The translations under genes and the position numbers were made by a program. Source: Bacillus sp. CGMCC 1.16541 (lineage in GTDB: Bacteria > Bacillota > Bacilli > Bacillales > Bacillaceae_H). Taken from it: a stretch of DNA of 64,000 nt. Where the stretch lies: positions 72,150-136,149 of the forward strand of contig NZ_QFRU01000009.1 of the NCBI RefSeq assembly GCF_003184905.1. Direction: 5' to 3'. The notes below the pieces were generated by a model that saw only the letters and a list, made by a program, of their open reading frames with translations, had not been told where the DNA came from and ran no database searches. Positions 1 to 7,961 of the stretch are shown piece by piece (position 1 is the first letter of the stretch; each line of letters starts with the position of its first letter).

Positions 1-2
1 TG

Positions 3-44
3 AAACGAGGCTAGCCTGTAAACGAAAGGTTTGTCTCGTTTTTG
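3..44 (+). terminator. Rho-independent terminator of an upstream gene
   Basis: Inverted repeat AAACGAGGC (3-11) with GTCTCGTTT (33-41), one G-U pair, followed by a T run. It probably ends a gene lying to the left of the window. Confidence 0.6.
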
Positions 45-86
45 CATGGGTATAACAAAGGAAACTTACAAATGGAGTTGAGAAAA

Positions 87-836
87 ATGTCATTTAATGA
101 AAAAGTTGTAGTAGTAACGGGTGCTGCAAATGGAATAGGAAAAGAAGTATCAATGCAGTATGCAAAAAAAGGTGCAAAAGTCGTAATGGCTGACGTTGAT
201 GAAAAGGCAGGCAAAGAGCTCGAAATTCACATTCGTCAATCAATTGGTGAAGCAACATTTGTTAAAACGGATGTAAGAAGTGAACAAAACGTTCAAAACT
301 TAATAACTGAGGCAGTTCGTCTATATGGTACGATTGACATTTTAATTAATAACGCAGGTGTTACAAGATGGAAGTCTCCTTACGAGTTATCGATTGAGGA
401 ATGGGATGATATCATCAACATTAATTTACGAAGTGTCTTTTTATGTTCAAGAGAAGCAGCCAAGTACATGAAGCAAAATGAAAAAGGTGGCGCTATTGTC
501 AACTTAGCTTCAACGAGAGCCACAATGTCAGAGCCGCATACAGAAGCGTATGCAGCTACAAAAGGTGGAATTGTTGCGTTAACACATGCGTTAGCTATTT
601 CACTTGGTGAAGATCAAATTACGGTCAATGCGGTCTCACCAGGCTGGATTCAAACAGAGGATTATGAATCATTACGTGAAATTGATCATACACAACATCC
701 ATCACAACGAGTTGGGAAGCCAATCGATATTGCAAAAGCGTGTTTATATTTAACTCATGCTGAAAACGATTTTGTGACAGGAACGAACCTTGTTGTGGAC
801 GGTGGTATGACGAAAAAGATGATTTACGAACATTAA
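87..836 (+). CDS. SDR family NAD(P)-dependent oxidoreductase
   Basis: Cytosolic short-chain dehydrogenase/reductase, 249 aa, the usual size for classical SDRs. Seen: cofactor motif TGAANGIG at about residues 11-18, NNAG near residue 88, the catalytic Ser followed by YAATK (Tyr-x-x-x-Lys) near residue 155, and the C-terminal pattern VTGTNLVVDGG. The start is placed at ATG 87, which has GGAG ten bases upstream and puts the Rossmann strand at the usual distance; ATG 72 and ATG 42 in frame are longer alternatives. The C-terminal tail after VDGGMT is slightly longer than usual. It appears monocistronic, ending at a shared terminator with the convergent ydcF-like gene. Resembles glucose 1-dehydrogenase/3-oxoacyl-ACP reductase-like SDRs; the substrate cannot be deduced. 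Confidence 0.88.
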   Translation: MSFNEKVVVVTGAANGIGKEVSMQYAKKGAKVVMADVDEKAGKELEIHIRQSIGEATFVKTDVRSEQNVQNLITEAVRLYGTIDILINNAGVTRWKSPYELSIEEWDDIININLRSVFLCSREAAKYMKQNEKGGAIVNLASTRATMSEPHTEAYAATKGGIVALTHALAISLGEDQITVNAVSPGWIQTEDYESLREIDHTQHPSQRVGKPIDIAKACLYLTHAENDFVTGTNLVVDGGMTKKMIYEH

Positions 837-858
837 ACGGAATCATGAAAGTGAAACG

Positions 859-895
859 AGAGGCTGAAAAGGGTTAATCCCATTCAGCCTCTTAT
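859..895. terminator. Bidirectional terminator
   Basis: Perfect 10-bp inverted repeat AGAGGCTGAA (859-868) / TTCAGCCTCT (883-892) between two convergent genes. The stem overlaps the stop codon of the minus-strand gene. Confidence 0.75.
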
Positions 896-1458
896 TTATC
901 TACGAGCCAAGTTTTAATAATCGCTGCATATTCCCTGACGTATGCTTGCACCTTTACCACATTCGGTGTTTCCGCTGCTAAAGGAAACATTGTGAATCCT
1001 TGCCGTTTCGCGATGACAGACGAGCGATAAAGGTGAAAGTCATTGCTTACAACGACTACCGTTTTATCTTCTACACGTATTAATTGTTTTGTAAATAAGA
1101 AATTTTCATAGGTCGAAGTCGAATGATCTTCTTTTATAATTCGTTCTTCCTTAATACCATGATCGATTAAAAAGCGTGCTACTGCTTCTGCTTCTGTGAT
1201 ATCTTCACCAGGACCTTGTCCACCAGTTGTAATGATCATTGTATTTGGATTTCGGTTTGCATAATCGAGTGCTTCTTTTGCACGATTATAAAGGCTAAGC
1301 GACATGGTTTCGCCGTTAACTTTTGCTCCTAATACCATCACGTAGTCAGCGTTAGTTGGAGCTTCTTTTTGTGCCGTTTGGTAGATTAATAGACTTGCAA
1401 TTATCCAATAGACAACACCCATGCATACCAAACTAATGAGAAGAAATTTTCTTATCAT
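892..1458 (-). CDS. YdcF/SanA/ElyC-like DUF218 membrane protein
   Basis: 188 aa with one N-terminal membrane anchor (about residues 4-24) followed by a DUF218 domain. Seen: ADYVMVLGAK opening the domain, TTGGQGPGE, ITEAEAVARFLI, and STSTYENFLFTK, matching the YdcF/SanA pattern. The family is linked to cell-envelope functions in enterobacteria, but its biochemical role is unsettled. The start is at 1458, with AGAGGTGA at ideal spacing; a longer reading frame to 1578 has no such site. Likely a single-gene unit. Confidence 0.8.
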   Translation of the reverse strand: MIRKFLLISLVCMGVVYWIIASLLIYQTAQKEAPTNADYVMVLGAKVNGETMSLSLYNRAKEALDYANRNPNTMIITTGGQGPGEDITEAEAVARFLIDHGIKEERIIKEDHSTSTYENFLFTKQLIRVEDKTVVVVSNDFHLYRSSVIAKRQGFTMFPLAAETPNVVKVQAYVREYAAIIKTWLVDK

Positions 1459-1693
1459 AATCACCTCTAAACGTAAATACAACTGATTGATTTCCATATT
1501 ATTGTAGCACGTGATTTGACGCTTGCCTATTTCTATTAAGCTCAGTCTACCATTTAATAGCCTTAATTGTTGATGCATTGAGTGTTATACAAAGCTGATT
1601 TATTCTCTAGTACTCATTAACCTGTACTTTTCACGGGGGATTTTCTCTATAAAAAATAAAGAAGAAAACCTTTTCTAATAGATGTAAAATTTG

Positions 1694-1745
1694 TAAAATA
1701 GAAAAAGTAGTCATTTTCCGAAATGTTCATACTTTTTCTATTTTA
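1694..1745. promoter_or_regulatory. 16-bp perfect inverted repeat upstream of yhdT-panF
   Basis: Arms TAAAATAGAAAAAGTA (1694-1709) and TACTTTTTCTATTTTA (1730-1745) are perfect complements; the loop itself holds a smaller dyad CATTT...AAATG (1712-1725). There is no T run after it. It lies about 60 bases before yhdT. A TATAAT-like hexamer sits at 1779-1784, so the repeat could be an operator or a leader structure. Confidence 0.55.
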
Positions 1746-1807
1746 AAATGATTGATAGAAGAGAAGAAAGATGAGCGGTATAATCAAAAGCAGAAAGGAG
1801 CGACATT

Positions 1808-2101
1808 ATGAAAGAAGAGGAAAAGCAACAAAGAAAAAAGCGATTTAAAATCGCTCATCGCGAAGCTAAAATAGGTGTGGGACTCGCACTGTTTCACTTT
1901 ATTTGGTGGTTTGGTTTTGCATATGGCTTTGGTTCAAAGCCGGTTGAGGAATATACATACATTTTAGGGTTTCCTGCTTGGTTTTTTTATAGTTGTATCG
2001 TTGGTTTACTCGTTATTATTGGTCTTGTTATATGGGTTGTAAATGTTTATTTTACAGATTTACCTTTTGAAGAAGAAGAAAAGCGGGGTGAAGAATCATG
2101 A
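1808..2101 (+). CDS. yhdT: YhdT family small membrane protein (DUF997)
   Basis: 97 aa, two predicted membrane segments (about 22-44 and 50-80) between a Lys/Arg-rich N-terminus and an acidic C-terminus. Members of this family are commonly encoded directly before panF. Here the stop overlaps the panF start (ATGA at 2098), so the two are translationally coupled. AAAGGAG lies eight bases before the ATG. Function unknown; an accessory role for the pantothenate symporter is inferred only from this pairing. Confidence 0.8.
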   Translation: MKEEEKQQRKKRFKIAHREAKIGVGLALFHFIWWFGFAYGFGSKPVEEYTYILGFPAWFFYSCIVGLLVIIGLVIWVVNVYFTDLPFEEEEKRGEES

Positions 2102-3558
2102 ATTGGGGGGTGATTGTTCCACTACTGGTGTTTATCCTCGCCGTCTTTTTTATTGGAATTTTCATGTCGAGAAAAAACAGTGGGTCTAGTCAGTTTGTAA
2201 GTGATTATTATTTAGGTGGTCGTCAGTTAGGGGGTTTCATCTTAGCGATGACAATGGTCGCGACATACGGAAGTGCTAGTAGCTTCATCGGGGGTCCAGG
2301 AATTGCTTATCAAACTGGTTTAGCGTGGGTATTGCTTGCTGTCATTCAAGTTGTGACGGGTTACTTTGTCTTAACCACACTCGGTAAAAAATTTGCGATT
2401 ATTTCTCGTAAGATGAACGCGGTGACACTTGTTGATTTTTTGAAAACAAGATATGAAAGTAACATCGTTGTGTTATTATCTGCACTTAGTATTATTGTCT
2501 TTTTATTTTCATCTCTTGCTGCACAATGGGTAGGAGGGGCTCGTTTAATTGAATCGATTGTTGGAATCTCTTATCAAAGTGCCCTCACAATCTTTGCGAT
2601 TACCGTGTTGTTATATGTATCAATTGGCGGATTTCGCGCTGTTGTAGTAACAGATACCCTTCAAGGTGTCGTGATGTTTTTAGGAACGGCTATTTTACTT
2701 GTTGCGACCGTTATTGCTGGCGGTGGAATCAGTAATATTATGAACGACTTAGTAAATGAAAATCCTAATCTAGTCAGTCCGTACGGTGCTGATCAATCAT
2801 TAACGCCATTGTATGTTTCATCATTTTGGATTTTAGTTGGGGTCGGAGTCGTTGGATTACCGCAGGTGGCAGTACGAGCGATGTCTTATAAAAACTCAAG
2901 AGCGATGCATCAAGCGATGATTATTGGAACGGTCGTTGTTGGAGTCATTATGCTTGGGATGCACTTAACAGGTGTTTTTGCCCGTGCGGTTATTCCAGGT
3001 ATTGAAGTTGGGGATTCTGTCATGCCTTTACTTGCGATGGAAGTATTACCAGCATGGCTAGCAGGAATTGTATTAGCGGCTCCAATGGCGGCCATTATGT
3101 CAACCGTTGATTCAATTTTACTATTAGTAAGCTCAGCGATCGTGAAAGATGTGTATTTGAATTACATCAATCCAAAAGCGAATGAAAAGCAAGTACGAAA
3201 ATGGAGCTTTCTTTCAACAGCGATTATTGGTATTGCTGTATTCTTAGTAGCAATTCAGCCACCTGATTTACTCATTTGGTTTAATTTATTTTCGTTTGGT
3301 GGATTAGAAGCGGTATTTATCTGGCCAATTGTACTCGGGTTGTATTGGTCAAAAGGAAATAAGTATGGAGCCATTACAGGAATGATTGTTGGTATGACAT
3401 CGTATATTCTCATTCACACTTATTATCCAAATCCTTTAGGTATGCATACCGTTGTGTTACCGATTGTATTCTCATTTATTAGCTTTATAGCTGTTAGTTT
3501 GTTGACACAGCGAAAAACAGAGAAATTACGCGAGCAATTACTAAATGATTATTTATAA
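2098..3558 (+). CDS. panF: Sodium/pantothenate symporter
   Basis: 486 aa integral membrane protein of the sodium:solute symporter (SSF) family with about 13 membrane segments. Seen: an SSF-like N-terminus with YYLGGRQLGGF and ATYGSASSFIGGPG, GGFRAVVVTDTLQG, the segment GLPQVAVRAMSYKNSRAMHQA, and MAAIMSTVDSILL. It imports pantothenate, the coenzyme A precursor, with Na+. Coupled to yhdT by a 4-base overlap. The PanF assignment rests on overall pattern and the yhdT neighbour; a related SSF substrate is possible. Confidence 0.85.
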   Translation: MNWGVIVPLLVFILAVFFIGIFMSRKNSGSSQFVSDYYLGGRQLGGFILAMTMVATYGSASSFIGGPGIAYQTGLAWVLLAVIQVVTGYFVLTTLGKKFAIISRKMNAVTLVDFLKTRYESNIVVLLSALSIIVFLFSSLAAQWVGGARLIESIVGISYQSALTIFAITVLLYVSIGGFRAVVVTDTLQGVVMFLGTAILLVATVIAGGGISNIMNDLVNENPNLVSPYGADQSLTPLYVSSFWILVGVGVVGLPQVAVRAMSYKNSRAMHQAMIIGTVVVGVIMLGMHLTGVFARAVIPGIEVGDSVMPLLAMEVLPAWLAGIVLAAPMAAIMSTVDSILLLVSSAIVKDVYLNYINPKANEKQVRKWSFLSTAIIGIAVFLVAIQPPDLLIWFNLFSFGGLEAVFIWPIVLGLYWSKGNKYGAITGMIVGMTSYILIHTYYPNPLGMHTVVLPIVFSFISFIAVSLLTQRKTEKLREQLLNDYL

Positions 3559-3572
3559 TTAGAAAATATTTC

Positions 3573-3601
3573 TTGTCGTATTCAATTTTTTTAGATAGAA
3601 T
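3573..3601 (+). promoter_or_regulatory. Predicted sigma-A promoter of the cobalamin operon
   Basis: TTGTCG (3573-3578), 17-bp spacer, TAGAAT (3596-3601). Transcription would start near 3608, just before the riboswitch aptamer. Confidence 0.5.
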
Positions 3602-3629
3602 AAAGTAGATTTTGAAAATTTCATTATTT

Positions 3630-3786
3630 TTAAAGTGCCTTTTCAATAGAAGGATAATAGGGAAATCGGTGAAAATCCGATGCAGCCCCCGCTACTGTAA
3701 GTGTGGATGAACCTGCTAAAAACCACTAGCACATGCTAGGAAGGAAGCAGAAGTAAAGTGAAGCACAAGCCAGGAGACCTGCTTTA
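3630..3786 (+). promoter_or_regulatory. Cobalamin (AdoCbl) riboswitch aptamer
   Basis: The leader carries recognisable B12-element blocks in order: AATAGGGAAATCGGTGAAA (about 3655-3673), GCAGCCCCCGCTACTGTAA (3682-3700), and the B12 box AAGCCAGGAGACCTGC (3767-3782). This class binds adenosylcobalamin and represses B12 synthesis and uptake genes. It precedes cobO-cobQ-btuFCD, which fits. Confidence 0.95.
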
Positions 3787-3797
3787 AAAATCGACCT

Positions 3798-3827
3798 CTT
3801 ATTTTTCGGTGGGAAAAATAAGTCAAG
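3798..3827 (+). promoter_or_regulatory. Riboswitch expression platform: anti-antiterminator and antiterminator strand
   Basis: CTTATTTTTC (3798-3807) pairs perfectly with GAAAAATAAG (3813-3822). The overlapping strand AATAAGTCAAG (3817-3827) can instead pair with CTTGGCTTATT (3862-3872), which is the left arm and loop of the downstream terminator. The two pairings are mutually exclusive, as expected for a transcription-attenuation switch. Confidence 0.6.
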
Positions 3828-3857
3828 CTTATCATGTATGAAAATGATTATGTGATG

Positions 3858-3895
3858 AAACCTTGGCTTATTAAAGTCAAGGTTTTTTGTTTTTA
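3858..3895 (+). terminator. Riboswitch-controlled terminator
   Basis: Stem AAACCTTGGCTT (3858-3869) / AAAGTCAAGGTTT (3873-3885) followed by a T-rich tail. It lies between the aptamer and the cobO ribosome site, so it acts as the off-switch. Confidence 0.85.
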
Positions 3896-3914
3896 TCACA
3901 AAAGGGGTGGTAGC

Positions 3915-4457
3915 GTGGCGAAGGTAGAAAAAGGTATGACACTTGTGTACACAGGTGATGGAAAAGGAAAAACAACAGCAGCATTTGGATTGGCCCTTCG
4001 ATCAATTGGGCGAGGCCTACGTGTAAAGGTCGTGCAATTCATTAAATCACCCCGAAAAGGATATGGTGAACAAGCAGCACTTATAAAGCTAGGAGCTGAG
4101 GTAGACATGTTAGGGATTGGCTTTACATGGACAAAAACACCAGAAGAACATAGACAAGCTTTAAAACTTGCATGGGCAGTGGCGAAAGAAACCACGATGA
4201 GTGGAAAGTATGACCTTGTTGTATTAGATGAGTTAAACAATGCATTAGCGATTGAACGGTTTCAAATTGATGACATTTTGCCACTTGAAGAAGTCGTGAA
4301 TGTGATAAAAAATCGCCCTCAAAACGTCCATCTTGTGATTACAGGTAGAGGTGCGAAACAAGAAATAGTAGATGTGGCAGACCTAGTTTCTGTGATTGAA
4401 GTGGAAAAACATTACTATGATGAAGGAGTGAATGCTATTTATGGCCTTGAATACTAA
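3915..4457 (+). CDS. cobO: Cob(I)yrinic acid a,c-diamide adenosyltransferase
   Basis: 180 aa, BtuR/CobO/CobA family. It transfers the adenosyl group of ATP to cob(I)alamin or corrinoid precursors. Seen: P-loop GDGKGKTTAAFG near residue 14, and VVLDELNNALA in mid-protein. The start is GTG 3915 with AAAGGGGTGG upstream; an in-frame ATG at 3834 lies before the terminator at 3858-3895 and would put that hairpin inside the gene, so it is rejected. First gene of a riboswitch-controlled operon; its end overlaps cobQ. Confidence 0.93.
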   Translation: MAKVEKGMTLVYTGDGKGKTTAAFGLALRSIGRGLRVKVVQFIKSPRKGYGEQAALIKLGAEVDMLGIGFTWTKTPEEHRQALKLAWAVAKETTMSGKYDLVVLDELNNALAIERFQIDDILPLEEVVNVIKNRPQNVHLVITGRGAKQEIVDVADLVSVIEVEKHYYDEGVNAIYGLEY

Positions 4458-5991
4458 TCAACATGTCTATTCGATCATGATTCAAGGTACACACTCTGAT
4501 GCTGGAAAAAGCATTATCACGACAGCTCTTTGCCGAATTTTTAGTGAAGATGGTCTAAAAACAGCTCCTTTCAAGTCACAAAACATGTCGTTGAACTCTT
4601 ATATTACCGTTGATGGCAGAGAAATAGGTCGAGCACAAGGTATTCAAGCAGAAGCAGCAGGAATAGAAGCTACTACCAACATGAACCCCATTTTAATTAA
4701 GCCAACACGCGATCAAGAAGCGCAAATTGTTGTACACGGAGAGCCTATACAAAATATGCAAGCTTTTCAATATCGACAAGATTTTTTTGAAACAGGGTTA
4801 CGTGTTGTAAAAGAAGCTTACAATTCATTGGCATCTGAGTATGATTGTATCGTTCTTGAAGGAGCGGGTAGCCCTGCAGAAGTGAATTTGAACGACCGTG
4901 AAATGGTTAATATGCGAGTCGCTCGAATAGCAGATGCACCGGTTATTTTAGTGGGCGATATCGACAAAGGGGGTGTGTTTGCGAGTTTAGTAGGAACACT
5001 ACAGCTTTTGAAAGAGGCTGATCGAGCACGTGTTGTTGGGGTAATTATTAATAAATTTCGTGGGGATTTATCTCTTTTACAGCCAGGACTTGATTGGTTT
5101 GAAACATATACAGGAATTCCAGTCCTTGGTGTTGTCCCGTATCTTGAAAATTTAGAAATCGATGGAGAAGATTCCTTATCATTACAGAAATATGAAGGAG
5201 AAAAAGAAGAAAATGAACTAGATATCGCTGTTTTATCGTATCCTCGTATTTCAAACTTTACAGACATTGATCCACTTCGCTTAGAGTGGGATTGTCGTGT
5301 TCGGTTTGTAAGAAAGCCATCAGACTTACAAACACCAGACATTCTTATTTTGCCAGGCAGTAAAAATACGATTGAAGATTTGCAGTGGCTTCGTCAGCAA
5401 GGGTTTGAACCGTATATAAAAGAAGCGCAAAAAAGAGGAGCGTTTATCGTGGGAATATGTGGAGGTTACCAAATGTTGGGCCAACACCTATTCGACCCTC
5501 ATTATGTAGAGTCGCCAAATGAACAGGTGGAAGGTTTAGCATACTTGCCCATCGAAACAACGTTAACGAAAAAGAAAAAGACCATTCGTGTGACAGGAGA
5601 GTCGTTTTTAAATGCAGAGAATATGATCCCGCTAGAAGGTTATGAAATTCATATGGGTGAAACTTGTTATACCGAATCTGTCCAACCTTTTGCTGTTTTA
5701 AATGGTGAGCAAGAAGGCTGTTTGGTGAAAAATATCCTTGGTACATACTTGCATGATGTTTTTCATAACGATGTGTTCCGACGTACGTATTTAAACAGAA
5801 TTAGGAATCAAAAAGGGCTCTCCTCAATAGAAGAAACCATGAACATAAAAGAAGAAAAAGAAAAACAGTTTGTAAGGTTATCATCTCACATACGAAGTAC
5901 TGTGAATATTAACCAACTGTACGACGTAATGGAGCAGTACGCTAACAAGTTAAAGGGGAATGAACATGAAAAAACAAATGAATATCGTTAG
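4432..5991 (+). CDS. cobQ: Cobyric acid synthase (glutamine-hydrolysing)
   Basis: 519 aa, CobQ/CbiP. Amidates four carboxyls of adenosylcobyrinic acid a,c-diamide using glutamine and ATP. Seen: N-terminal synthetase segment MIQGTHSDAGKS, LEGAGSPAEVNL, VGDIDKGGVFASL, and a C-terminal class I amidotransferase-like domain with nucleophile GICGGYQML and TYLHDVFHND (His). ATG 4432 is only three bases from AAGGAG, whereas ATG 4441 is twelve bases away; either may be used. Overlaps cobO (stop 4457) and ends inside the btuF start region, so the operon is tightly coupled. Confidence 0.93.
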   Translation: MLFMALNTNQHVYSIMIQGTHSDAGKSIITTALCRIFSEDGLKTAPFKSQNMSLNSYITVDGREIGRAQGIQAEAAGIEATTNMNPILIKPTRDQEAQIVVHGEPIQNMQAFQYRQDFFETGLRVVKEAYNSLASEYDCIVLEGAGSPAEVNLNDREMVNMRVARIADAPVILVGDIDKGGVFASLVGTLQLLKEADRARVVGVIINKFRGDLSLLQPGLDWFETYTGIPVLGVVPYLENLEIDGEDSLSLQKYEGEKEENELDIAVLSYPRISNFTDIDPLRLEWDCRVRFVRKPSDLQTPDILILPGSKNTIEDLQWLRQQGFEPYIKEAQKRGAFIVGICGGYQMLGQHLFDPHYVESPNEQVEGLAYLPIETTLTKKKKTIRVTGESFLNAENMIPLEGYEIHMGETCYTESVQPFAVLNGEQEGCLVKNILGTYLHDVFHNDVFRRTYLNRIRNQKGLSSIEETMNIKEEKEKQFVRLSSHIRSTVNINQLYDVMEQYANKLKGNEHEKTNEYR

Positions 5992-6931
5992 CTTAGTCAT
6001 CGTTATAATGATGAGTCTATTAGTTGGATGTACAAACGAAAAACCTGTCATTCAGTCAAATGAAGAACATACAAAAGTGGAAGAAATGAGTGCGTTTCCT
6101 GTTACATTAACAGACGATGTAGGCGAGGAAGTGACGATTAAACAAAAGCCAAAACGGATTGTCTCGCTTCTTCCTAGCACAACGGAAATTATTTTTTCGT
6201 TGGGGCTAGATAAAGAAGTAGTGGGAGTCTCTGATTACTGCAATTATCCAAAAGCAACAGAGGCCATTGAAAAAGTAGGCGCTCAGCAAATGAATGTCGA
6301 AAAAATCCTAGAATTATCACCAGACTTAGTTCTTTTACAAGAGTATCATTACACAAACTCATTTGACACCGTAAAGAAATTGAAAGATGCCGGAATTAAT
6401 GTCATGATAGTAAAGTCTGGTGAATCATTTGAGAATGTATATGAATCGATTTCGGTACTTGGAAAAGCAACAGGTCAAGCCAAACAAGCAGAAGAAGTAA
6501 TTGCAACGGTGAAGCAAGAGTTGGATGAAATGAGAGAGAAAGCAAAGGCTATAACAGAAAAGAAAAAAGTATGGGTGGAAGTTTCTCCTCAACCAGACAT
6601 TTTTACAACAGGGTCCAATACATTCATGCATGAAATGCTTGAAACGATTCAAGCGGAGAATGTAGCTGGTGATCAAGAAGGTTGGGTTAAAATGAATGAA
6701 GAAAAAGCTGTTTCGTTAAATCCAGATGTCATTATTACGACATATGGTTACTATATAGAAAATCCGGAACAACAAGTGTTAAGTCGACAAGGTTGGAGTG
6801 AAGTGCCCGCAGTGAAAAACAAACAAGTATTTGATGTGAACAATGATACAGTGACAAGACCAGGTCCACGTCTTGTTGAAGGAGTGGAAACGCTTGGGAA
6901 ACTCATTTATCCAGACGTTTTTACTGAATAA
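5966..6931 (+). CDS. btuF: Cobalamin ABC transporter substrate-binding lipoprotein
   Basis: 321 aa. N-terminal signal peptide with lipobox LVGC (Cys at about residue 22) predicts a membrane-anchored lipoprotein. The mature part has the helical-backbone metal/B12 receptor pattern: RIVSLLPSTTEI, ILELSPDLVLLQ, VWVEVSPQPDIFTTG and a final RPGPRLVEGVETL. ATG 5966 has AAAGGGG seven bases upstream; ATG 5960 is closer to it. Overlaps the cobQ stop by 26 bases. In the B12 operon context, BtuF is the best call over a siderophore or heme receptor. Confidence 0.9.
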   Translation: MKKQMNIVSLVIVIMMSLLVGCTNEKPVIQSNEEHTKVEEMSAFPVTLTDDVGEEVTIKQKPKRIVSLLPSTTEIIFSLGLDKEVVGVSDYCNYPKATEAIEKVGAQQMNVEKILELSPDLVLLQEYHYTNSFDTVKKLKDAGINVMIVKSGESFENVYESISVLGKATGQAKQAEEVIATVKQELDEMREKAKAITEKKKVWVEVSPQPDIFTTGSNTFMHEMLETIQAENVAGDQEGWVKMNEEKAVSLNPDVIITTYGYYIENPEQQVLSRQGWSEVPAVKNKQVFDVNNDTVTRPGPRLVEGVETLGKLIYPDVFTE

Positions 6932-7961
6932 AAGAAGTCTCTTTTACATACTTAGTGGGATTCTTGTTTGTCTTTCAATCGTAACGGCTTTGTTTTTAGG
7001 AACGGTTTCGTTGACCGTTCTTGATATTTTACAGATTATCGTGGAAAAGACGACTGGTATGGATGTATACCACGGTGTCAAAAACATGGAAATGATCATT
7101 TGGCAAATTCGATTTCCTCGCGTTCTTGTGGCATTTTTTGTTGGAGCTGCGCTTGGGCTAGCTGGAGCAGCATTTCAAGGCTTATTAAGGAATCCTCTTG
7201 CAGATCCGTATACCATTGGGGTATCATCGGGAGCATCATTAGGTGCTGTCATGGTTCTATATTTTCAATGGAACATTACATGGTTTGGCTCTTATACACT
7301 CCCTGTCATTGGAATTATGACCGGATTTGTCACACTGTTACTCGTATTTGGTATTACAAAGCTTGCGAGTGGGACATTAGCAAATGAAACCATTATTCTA
7401 TCAGGTATCATTTTATCTTCTTTTATTAGTGCGTTGAACTCATTAATTATTGCATTGTCGCCACGTGAGGATGTCAGTCAAATTTTATATTGGTTAATGG
7501 GAAGTGTATCAATGAGAGGGTGGGGACATATGCAACTTCTGCTACCGTTCTTTCTTGTTGGTGCTTTCATCATTTTGATTCACTACCGTGAATTAAATGG
7601 TTTTGCGTTAGGAGACCAATCCGCTCAGTTTATGGGAATCAACGTCAAGCGAAAAAAAACATGGATTTTAATAGGTGCCTCTTTACTAACGGGTTCAGCT
7701 GTAGCGGTATCAGGGGCGATTGGTTTTGTTGGGCTTGTGATTCCCCATCTTGTTCGTCTTGTTGTCGGAGCGAATCATAAGCATGTACTACCATTATCAA
7801 TTTTAATTGGAGGTAGCTACCTTGTTTTTGCCGATTTAATTGCGCGCATGGTCATCGAACCTCGTGAATTGCCAATTGGAGTCGTAACAGCATTAATCGG
7901 ATCACCCGTGTTTACATTTTTATTAATCAAACAACGTTCAAGAAGAAGGGGATTATCATGA
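6894..7961 (+). CDS. btuC: Cobalamin ABC transporter permease
   Basis: 355 aa, FecCD/BtuC permease family, about ten membrane helices. Seen: IRFPRVLVAFFVGAALGLAG, GLLRNPLADPYTIGVSSGA, and the ATPase-coupling segment GAIGFVGLVIPHLVRLVVG near the C-terminus. No ATG is available near the N-terminus; TTG 6894 is the best start because AAGGAG (6879-6884) lies nine bases upstream inside btuF. TTG 6873 gives a longer product but has no ribosome site. The overlap with btuF (stop 6931) suggests translational coupling. Confidence 0.9.
   Translation: MGNSFIQTFLLNKRSLFYILSGILVCLSIVTALFLGTVSLTVLDILQIIVEKTTGMDVYHGVKNMEMIIWQIRFPRVLVAFFVGAALGLAGAAFQGLLRNPLADPYTIGVSSGASLGAVMVLYFQWNITWFGSYTLPVIGIMTGFVTLLLVFGITKLASGTLANETIILSGIILSSFISALNSLIIALSPREDVSQILYWLMGSVSMRGWGHMQLLLPFFLVGAFIILIHYRELNGFALGDQSAQFMGINVKRKKTWILIGASLLTGSAVAVSGAIGFVGLVIPHLVRLVVGANHKHVLPLSILIGGSYLVFADLIARMVIEPRELPIGVVTALIGSPVFTFLLIKQRSRRRGLS

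Noticed and set aside
3834..3914. In-frame N-terminal extension of cobO from ATG 3834
   Set aside because: It has no ribosome site and contains the riboswitch terminator, so it cannot be translated in the on state as a normal gene start.
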